Assembly: GCA_023269245.1 (NCBI GenBank)
Contig: JAHFMB010000026.1
Coordinates: 1 to 10,603, forward strand
Source of the DNA: Candidatus Tayloriibacteriota bacterium
GTDB taxonomy: Bacteria > Patescibacteriota > Minisyncoccia > Phycocordibacterales > PALSA-1337
Length of the DNA stretch: 10,603 bases
Reading direction: 5' to 3'
Of this stretch, positions 5,720 to 10,603 are shown in pieces; within the stretch, counting starts at the first letter, position 1; the number at the start of each line of letters is the position of its first letter. The translations under genes and the position numbers were made by a program. The notes beneath the pieces are model-generated. The model was given only the letters and a program-made list of their open reading frames with translations. It did no database searches and had not been told where the DNA came from.

Positions 5720-7099
5720 CTATTTTATCGCTTTAACAATCCTCTGAAGCGCTACGATGAATGCAGCAGTCCGAAGGTCGGTTTTGTATTTTTTAGAAGC
5801 AAGCCAAACATTGGTTGTTTCTTTCTCCATTTTAGATTTAAGCTTGCGGTTGACGGCTTCTTTGGTCCAATGCTGCCCTTTCAGATTCTGCTCCCACTCG
5901 AAACAGGACACGGATACCCCACCGGAATTTGACAATATATCAGGAATAACGGGTATACCCCGCTTATACAGGATTGTGTCCGCCTCAGGAGTTGTGGGAC
6001 CGTTGGCCATCTCAAGCACTACCTTTGCTTTTATCCTTTTTGCATTTTCAGCCGTGAGCACGTTTTCTAATGCGGATGGCACCAATATATCGACCGGAAG
6101 CTCTAAAAGCTGAGTGTTGGTTATCGTCTTGCCTTTTTTCAAATCACACACAGACCCGGAACAGTAGCATCCGGCCAAATATCCGTTTTTCTTTTTACAT
6201 TCCAAAGTAAGAGCGGGATTGATGCCCTCCGGCACATGAATGCCGCCGCGGCTGTCTGAAACGGCAACGACTTTAATCCCCACGTCAGTCAGAAACTTCG
6301 CTACGTTATATCCCACATTCCCAAAACCCTGAACGGCAGCCGTTAAAGGAGGGGTTAGAGACGAGGGTTTAGGGTTTAGTTTTTTGTTTTTTCTAGACCC
6401 TACACCCTGTATCCTGTACCCTAGTTGTGACAGCACTGCGAGCAAAACATACAGCCCGCCGAGCCCGGTCGCCTCTTCCCTCCCCTCACTGCCGCCGTCA
6501 CCAATCGCCTTTCCAGTAAATGTGGCACGTAAAGCATGCGAGTCGAAAGTCTGTAAAGTCTTAAAGTCTTTACGTCCTTTCACTTTATAAACTTTTGACT
6601 TTATGACTTTTATATATTCGTCAAGCATCCATCCCATGATAGTGCCGTTCGTGTTTACATCCGGCGCCGGTACGTCTTTATCCGGTCCGATACAGTCAAA
6701 AATCGCCCGTGCATACCCGCGCGATAGCCGCTCTAATTCTTTTTGGGATAGTTTTTTGGGATCGACAATAATACCGCCCTTCCCGCCACCGAACGGAAGA
6801 TCTGCAACGGCACACTTCATTGTCATCCAAAATGAAAGCGCTTTCACCTCATCAAGCGACACATCCGGGTGATACCGGATACCGCCTTTATACGGCCCGC
6901 GCGCATTATTAAACTGCACACGATACCCCTGAAATACGTTTATCGTTCCGTTGTCCATTTTTACCGGAATCGTTACATGAAGAATTCGTTGCGGTTGAGA
7001 AAGAAGCGTCATAAGAAGCGCTGCTTCTTTTTTCGGAAGTTTTGCTGCGGCACGGGAAAGTTGGATCATCGCACTTTCAAAGGGATTGGTTCGTTTCAT
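5720..7099 (-). CDS. gdhA: Glutamate dehydrogenase (Glu/Leu/Phe/Val dehydrogenase family)
   Basis: A 459-aa cytosolic enzyme that reversibly deaminates glutamate to 2-oxoglutarate and ammonia with NAD(P). By comparison with the Clostridium symbiosum enzyme, substrate and catalytic residues are K71 (GPYKGG), K95, K107 (PFGGGKGG) and D147 (PAPDVNTN). The Rossmann nucleotide loop is GFGNVG (258-263), and the C-terminal [15 protein letters not shown] motif is present. Two stretches not usual for the family, about residues 164-190 and 228-252, correspond to repeat-like DNA and are in frame. A Cys cluster (C301, C311, C313, C318) precedes the KTITN region. The ATG at 7099 gives the usual N-terminus; an in-frame TTG 13 codons upstream overlaps the promoter. 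It lies 54 bp after the flavin reductase. The family is certain; coenzyme choice is not. Confidence 0.95.
   Translation of the reverse strand: MKRTNPFESAMIQLSRAAAKLPKKEAALLMTLLSQPQRILHVTIPVKMDNGTINVFQGYRVQFNNARGPYKGGIRYHPDVSLDEVKALSFWMTMKCAVADLPFGGGKGGIIVDPKKLSQKELERLSRGYARAIFDCIGPDKDVPAPDVNTNGTIMGWMLDEYIKVIKSKVYKVKGRKDFKTLQTFDSHALRATFTGKAIGDGGSEGREEATGLGGLYVLLAVLSQLGYRIQGVGSRKNKKLNPKPSSLTPPLTAAVQGFGNVGYNVAKFLTDVGIKVVAVSDSRGGIHVPEGINPALTLECKKKNGYLAGCYCSGSVCDLKKGKTITNTQLLELPVDILVPSALENVLTAENAKRIKAKVVLEMANGPTTPEADTILYKRGIPVIPDILSNSGGVSVSCFEWEQNLKGQHWTKEAVNRKLKSKMEKETTNVWLASKKYKTDLRTAAFIVALQRIVKAIK
6370..6402. repeat. Palindromic element inside gdhA
   Basis: TAGGGTTTAG (6370-6379) and CTAGACCCTA (6393-6402) pair over 10 bp with one wobble around a 13-nt loop of almost only T. 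AGGGTTT/ACCCTA-type units continue on both sides (6363-6422). On the coding strand it encodes a Lys/Asn/Pro-rich stretch ([10 protein letters not shown]) just before the Rossmann strand. It looks like intergenic repeat DNA that has entered a gene without breaking frame. Confidence 0.6.
6546..6610. repeat. AAAGTC hexamer cluster inside gdhA
   Basis: AAAGTC occurs at 6546, 6555 and 6563, and its complement GACTTT at 6597 and 6605, so the cluster is partly an inverted arrangement. It encodes a Lys-rich segment (residues about 164-185) where family members normally have a short link before the TGKxxxxGGSxGREEATG motif. The frame is kept. Confidence 0.6.
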
Positions 7100-7110
7100 G
7101 ACAAATTCCG

Positions 7111-7138
7111 AGTATACGCCGACAAATATTTTTTGCAA
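7111..7138 (-). promoter_or_regulatory. Promoter of gdhA
   Basis: TTGCAA (7133-7138) and TATACT (7111-7116) on the minus strand are separated by 16 bp. The -10 box ends 11 nt before the ATG, so the mRNA leader would be only about 4-6 nt. There is no good Shine-Dalgarno, which fits near-leaderless translation. Confidence 0.5.
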
Positions 7139-7153
7139 GTGGAGAATCTTGAA

Positions 7154-7867
7154 TCAGTAAAAGAGTTCGAATTTTATCTGAGTTGGAGGTACTCCAGCAA
7201 AATTAAGTTTTTCTTTCATCTCCCGCACCATGTCGCGGTTGCCGCAGAGGTAAAAATCCGTATCCGGCAAATGCTGTTCCTGGGAAAATATATGCTCCCG
7301 TACGTATCCACGTTTCCCCTGCCACGTGTCGGATCCTTGTGAAAGAGTCAGTAGTAACCGAAAATTCGGATAATGGCGCGTGAGAATTTCAAGTTCCTTT
7401 TGCCAAAAGAGGTCTTCTTCGTGACGAACTCCCCAATAGAGGGTAATTTCTCCAGTCCCCCCATGGGTCAGGTAATCTTTCGCTATCGGATAAAACGGCG
7501 CAATTCCCGATCCGGTAGCGACAAAAACTTTTCTTCGCGGCGACTCGCGATCAAGGACAAAAATACCGAGCGGCCCCATAAACGACATGGTGTCGCCTGG
7601 TTTTGCCGCAAGAGCCCATTTTGAATACGGCCCCATTGGGCCCACATCATGCGCAAGTAAAATGGAGTTTTTCTCCTCCGGAACCGAGGCGATAGACATG
7701 CTGCGGTTAACTCCCGGAGCGATAAAGAGCATGACCGTCTGCCCTGCAACAAAAACCATTTCTTTCGGCTCATCTAACACGAATCGCTCCAAGTAGACAT
7801 TTTTTGATATCTGAATTTTTGTCGCCAGATGCGACGTATATTTTTGCGGTTTGGGGAGCGGGATCAT
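7154..7867 (-). CDS. FAD/NAD(P)-binding oxidoreductase, ferredoxin-NADP reductase family
   Basis: A 237-aa protein with the two-domain ferredoxin reductase layout and no iron-sulfur domain. Residues 1-105 form the FAD barrel with R55-SMS-I (flavin motif) and GPMGPYSKW (76-84). Residues 112-237 form the NAD(P) domain with VATGSGIAPF (116-125), YLCGN (206-210) and a C-terminal Phe-Tyr. It should move electrons between NAD(P)H and a one-electron carrier or flavoprotein in the cytoplasm; the partner is unknown. The usual Tyr of the RxYS flavin motif is Met57. The ATG at 7867 follows a TATAAT by only 7 nt. It is upstream of gdhA on the same strand, so a redox link with that enzyme is possible but unproven. 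Confidence 0.88.
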   Translation of the reverse strand: MIPLPKPQKYTSHLATKIQISKNVYLERFVLDEPKEMVFVAGQTVMLFIAPGVNRSMSIASVPEEKNSILLAHDVGPMGPYSKWALAAKPGDTMSFMGPLGIFVLDRESPRRKVFVATGSGIAPFYPIAKDYLTHGGTGEITLYWGVRHEEDLFWQKELEILTRHYPNFRLLLTLSQGSDTWQGKRGYVREHIFSQEQHLPDTDFYLCGNRDMVREMKEKLNFAGVPPTQIKFELFY

Positions 7868-7874
7868 GGACCCT

Positions 7875-7880
7875 ATTATA
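7875..7880 (-). promoter_or_regulatory. -10 box of the flavin reductase gene, leaderless
   Basis: A consensus TATAAT on the minus strand ends 7 nt before the ATG at 7867, so transcription should begin at or next to the start codon. The -35 region is poor. The intervening AGGG could act as a weak Shine-Dalgarno only if transcription starts further upstream. Confidence 0.5.
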
Positions 7881-7932
7881 TCGTATTTTTTCTATCATAA
7901 GCAGAGGACATGTACAAACTCAGCATTATTCA

Positions 7933-7941
7933 TGCTATGCT
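7933..7941 (+). promoter_or_regulatory. Extended -10 promoter of the ATPase gene
   Basis: TGCTATGCT is an extended -10 (TGn plus TATGCT) on the plus strand, ending 14 nt before the chosen ATG at 7956. TACAAA at 7913-7918 is a poor -35. The expected leader is about 8 nt and no Shine-Dalgarno is present. It is about 60 bp from the oppositely directed -10 at 7875-7880, so the region is a compact divergent promoter. Confidence 0.4.
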
Positions 7942-7955
7942 TTTACTATCAACCC

Positions 7956-9644
7956 ATGCTCTATAAAATAACATTTTCACAACTTAGCATTTCAGCCTCG
8001 GAATGGCTTACATGTTTTCAAACCATCTTTTCCGTAAGCGCTCAGTTTCGTCTCCATATACTCTACGGTCAAAGAAAAGCTGCATTTTTTATCGAAAGTA
8101 AAAAAAAATTGACTGCCCTCAATAGTCGGCTGTCGCCCTTATACCTCACTGAAGATTTTACTGAGCAGGAACAGGATGCGCTACGAGCTTATAAACAAGG
8201 GTTTGGCAACAGACCCTTCTTTATCCGCTACCCTCTCTTTGAGTTTCTTGAGCGCCATCAAATAGGATTTCGCAATATCTACCGCATATCCCTGACGGTC
8301 AACAAATATAATCCCTTCTGGCTATTTCCAACCTACAACATCCATTTTGAACAAAACGGACAGCTGCGGCATGGCACAGGCACATCGTTCCTTCACCTGA
8401 ATACGTTTTTAGCCTTTGATTTAACAACCTCGGTAACTGGTGAAATTGAAAAGGTGAAGCCTATGCTTACATCAGGCATCCACATGCCTCCAACTTATCC
8501 GCAAGGGATACTGCGTGTGCCGTACGGAGAAACTAATGCTTTTGTATCCGTACGTTCATATGATTTTTGGCGGCACACTATAATTCTCGGACAAAGCGGA
8601 TCCGGAAAAAGTTATTTATTAAAACTACTCATAGAAAATATCAACAGGTACGCCCGTGATGAATATTGTGTAGTACTTCTGGATCCGCATGGTAGCCTCG
8701 AACAACAACTAATCGGTGACTTTACAAAGACACGCATCGATTTCAAAGAAGCTACGACAAACCTGTTCGTGAATATCGGCCAGCCGACGCTTTCAACAGA
8801 ACTGACGATTGATCTTTTTTCAACTGTTATTAACGTTCACGAACATCAACAGCTCGAACGAGTATTAAAGTTTGCCCTCAATGCACTCTACAGTACCAAT
8901 GCCATGAGTGTAGAAAATCTGAAAAATCTGCTGACGGATAGCATTAAACGTAAATCACTCCTCTCTCCTCTCAAAGATCGGTCTGTCCTTCAATTCTTTG
9001 ATACTGAATATCAGCAGATATACACAGGACACTACGCAGATGCAGTCCTTCCCATCATCAACATACTTTCTGAACTGAGTTTCTTAAAAAATGCTGACAA
9101 GAGCATTGAACTTGCCGATGCGATGAATAGTTCATTCCTTGTATCCATTCCCGTCAAACAAACAGAACTCGGAAGTAATATTACCCGTATTATTGGCGGT
9201 TCTGTCATACAACAGATTTTTACCATCATGCAGGCAGGACTGGTAAAGAAAAAAGTGATCCTCATGGTTGACGAAGTTTCTATCGTTCAGACGCCGTCAC
9301 TTGCCCACATACTTTCCGAGGCCCGAAAATTTAATCTGGGGATTGTCATGGCACAACAATATCTCTCACAAGTGTCTGCACCAATTTTACAGAGCATATT
9401 TGCCAACACGGTCAATTATTTTTGCTTTAAATTATCCCGGGATGACGCTGAAATTGTCGCGCGGAATCTGAATTTTGAAATTGACGAGTTTTTCCTCACG
9501 AATAAAAATGACCCGCGGGAAATATCGGAACTTGGGATCCGGATCGTCACGGATCTTAATCCACGTGAACTTATCGCACGCGTACTGTCCCGCGACCAAT
9601 ACTGTTCACCCTTTAAATCAAAAACTGTGCGTGATACAGTATAG
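7956..9644 (+). CDS. P-loop ATPase of the HerA/FtsK-VirD4/TraG type
   Basis: A 562-aa protein. The P-loop is at GQSGSGKSY (212-220), followed by VVLLDPHG (239-246), a VirD4/HerA-like second-strand motif. Walker B is VILMVDE (434-440), then MAQQYL (465-470) with a likely sensor Gln, and SEARKFN (454-460) just before it. The first roughly 200 residues are a beta/alpha domain without clear membrane helices, so it is more like a cytosolic or peripheral pump ATPase than a canonical membrane-anchored VirD4. Such ATPases move DNA or proteins in conjugation, secretion or DNA processing; the substrate here is unknown. Upstream in-frame starts overlap the promoter, so 7956 is preferred. It is followed 7 bp later by the Cys/Tyr-rich gene. 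No relaxase or other secretion genes are in the window. Confidence 0.85.
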   Translation: MLYKITFSQLSISASEWLTCFQTIFSVSAQFRLHILYGQRKAAFFIESKKKLTALNSRLSPLYLTEDFTEQEQDALRAYKQGFGNRPFFIRYPLFEFLERHQIGFRNIYRISLTVNKYNPFWLFPTYNIHFEQNGQLRHGTGTSFLHLNTFLAFDLTTSVTGEIEKVKPMLTSGIHMPPTYPQGILRVPYGETNAFVSVRSYDFWRHTIILGQSGSGKSYLLKLLIENINRYARDEYCVVLLDPHGSLEQQLIGDFTKTRIDFKEATTNLFVNIGQPTLSTELTIDLFSTVINVHEHQQLERVLKFALNALYSTNAMSVENLKNLLTDSIKRKSLLSPLKDRSVLQFFDTEYQQIYTGHYADAVLPIINILSELSFLKNADKSIELADAMNSSFLVSIPVKQTELGSNITRIIGGSVIQQIFTIMQAGLVKKKVILMVDEVSIVQTPSLAHILSEARKFNLGIVMAQQYLSQVSAPILQSIFANTVNYFCFKLSRDDAEIVARNLNFEIDEFFLTNKNDPREISELGIRIVTDLNPRELIARVLSRDQYCSPFKSKTVRDTV

Positions 9645-9651
9645 CTATCCT

Positions 9652-10386
9652 ATGAGTGAACTTTTTGAAAAACTTTACGCAACAATCTGGCAACAGGTCT
9701 TCCCCGGTCAGCGTGCGTTCAGTCTATCCGCCGCAAAAGACTTCTTCGCTAAAGATATCATTCTTCCACAAAAATATTCGACCGTTAACGGTGGGCCTGT
9801 ATACGTAAGTCCTGAATATGGTTATAAAAAATTTATCACACAAGAAGAAACGGAAAAACGCTCAAATATTGACAACTTCATGGATAGAACCGAACCTATC
9901 AAGTCGCTTAACGACGCACTTACCCGTGCTCATAAAATCGCATTATTCCGGGGAAGCAGAGCAATAAACTCAGAACTTATCGAGGAGTCTGATGATATAT
10001 ATTCCTCCAGCTATATTTATAATTCAACCCACATATATAGCAGTCAAAAGATTATGTACTCCTATAACATAAAAACAAGCGAATATTTGTTTGCCTCAAA
10101 GGGAAGCGCTGATTCGTCATTCGGTATTAGAATAATCGACTCATCCAGCGTGTCCAATTCATTTGATGTCCACTGGTCCGGTAAATGTGCCAACACATAC
10201 TTTTGCGTAGATTCGTATGACCTGCGGGACTGTATGTTTTGCTTCCATCTCACTTCAAAGCAATTCTGTATTGCAAATATGCAGTATACCGAAGAAGAAT
10301 ATATGAAACTTAAGGGGATTTTACTCAAAGAATATTTTGCCCAACTTAAATCGCCTAAAGCATTTGTCCTCGTCAATCAACTCTAA
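9652..10386 (+). CDS. Ser/Tyr-rich, Cys-rich protein, probable beta-solenoid, CPR-associated family
   Basis: A 244-aa protein with an N-terminal helical part (about 1-100), then about residues 105-215 made of short repeated strands rich in Ser, Tyr, Ile and Asn (SSSYIYNSTHIYSS and similar), ending in a Cys/aromatic motif (CMFCFHLTSKQFCIANMQYT, then EEEYMKLKG). I recall similar endings (CxxCxGLxNKxYCIxNKQYTKEEYE) in proteins common in CPR genomes, sometimes carrying doubtful CaiB/BaiF names. That link is from memory and inference. The strand repeats suggest a beta-solenoid and the Cys residues a metal site. The ATG at 9652 lies 7 bp after the ATPase stop without a Shine-Dalgarno, which suggests coupling. 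The frame stays open upstream only because it overlaps the ATPase gene. Confidence 0.75.
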   Translation: MSELFEKLYATIWQQVFPGQRAFSLSAAKDFFAKDIILPQKYSTVNGGPVYVSPEYGYKKFITQEETEKRSNIDNFMDRTEPIKSLNDALTRAHKIALFRGSRAINSELIEESDDIYSSSYIYNSTHIYSSQKIMYSYNIKTSEYLFASKGSADSSFGIRIIDSSSVSNSFDVHWSGKCANTYFCVDSYDLRDCMFCFHLTSKQFCIANMQYTEEEYMKLKGILLKEYFAQLKSPKAFVLVNQL

Positions 10387-10400
10387 TTTTTTCTCACTTC

Positions 10401-10603
10401 TCATGAAGACTGTTCTGCCAGCCACCGGTCCACGTCGATGGCTGCCATGCAGCCGAAGCCGGCCGCGGTGATGGCCTGCTTATAGCGAGCATCGTGCACG
10501 TCTCCTGCGGTAAATACGCCGGGAATATTCGTTTTGGTAAAATATTTTATGACTCCGTTCTCATCGCGTTCCTCTATCCGCTTGACATACCCATGACTGT
10601 CGA
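10401..10603 (-). CDS. trxB: Thioredoxin reductase, C-terminal part (cut by window edge)
   Basis: The last 66 codons of a flavoprotein that uses NADPH to reduce thioredoxin in the cytoplasm. Visible landmarks are [13 protein letters not shown], the conserved FAD-binding end motif, and [15 protein letters not shown], followed by a short C-terminal helix and TGA at 10401-10403. The catalytic CxxC and the NADPH site lie outside the window. It converges on the plus-strand gene ending at 10386, with only 14 bp between the two stops. A T-run follows the plus-strand stop but only a weak 4-bp hairpin is nearby, so no terminator is called. Confidence 0.92.
   Translation of the reverse strand, partial: DSHGYVKRIEERDENGVIKYFTKTNIPGVFTAGDVHDARYKQAITAAGFGCMAAIDVDRWLAEQSS

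Noticed and set aside
7154..10403. UGA-glycine code (Gracilibacteria/SR1)
   Set aside because: The flavin reductase and trxB end naturally at TGA after complete family C-termini, so UGA is a stop.

Overview
The window looks like part of a Patescibacteria/CPR genome (candidate phyla radiation). This is an inference from content, not from a database match. The clues are a tRNA with no encoded CCA, start codons that often lack a Shine-Dalgarno and sit a few bases after a -10 box, in-frame simple-repeat insertions in a conserved enzyme, and a protein whose C-terminal Cys/aromatic motif resembles a family I associate with CPR genomes. TGA ends several genes (the flavin reductase and trxB), so UGA is read as stop, not as glycine as in Gracilibacteria/SR1.

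Layout. Positions 1-1106 hold no convincing protein gene. They contain a minus-strand tRNA-Ala(UGC) with its own -10 box, a minus-strand sigma70-type promoter followed about 180 nt later by a rho-independent terminator (a good small-RNA candidate), and many short GC-clamped palindromes. Positions 1107-5364 carry four minus-strand genes in the order D-C-B-A: a 608-aa membrane-anchored Ala/Gln-rich helical protein with a Gly/Ser/Asp tail, a 275-aa protein with one N-terminal membrane segment, a 270-aa soluble coiled-coil protein, and a 208-aa multi-pass membrane protein. A promoter with a 17-bp spacer lies just past gdh and makes a leader of about 310 nt that contains a near-perfect 53-nt hairpin. 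None of the four has a name I recognise with certainty.

Positions 5720-7867 carry two minus-strand metabolic genes: a Glu/Leu/Phe/Val-type glutamate dehydrogenase and an FAD/NAD(P) ferredoxin-reductase-family protein. The dehydrogenase holds two in-frame insertions made of repeat-like DNA. Each gene has its own close promoter, suggesting leaderless or nearly leaderless mRNAs.

Across a short divergent promoter region, positions 7956-10386 carry two plus-strand genes 7 bp apart: a HerA/VirD4-type P-loop ATPase and a Ser/Tyr- and Cys-rich protein of probable beta-solenoid fold. The window ends with the C-terminus of thioredoxin reductase (trxB) on the minus strand.

The best candidates for something undescribed are the D-C-B-A membrane operon with its hairpin leader, the ATPase plus Cys-rich protein pair, and the terminator-bounded small RNA.
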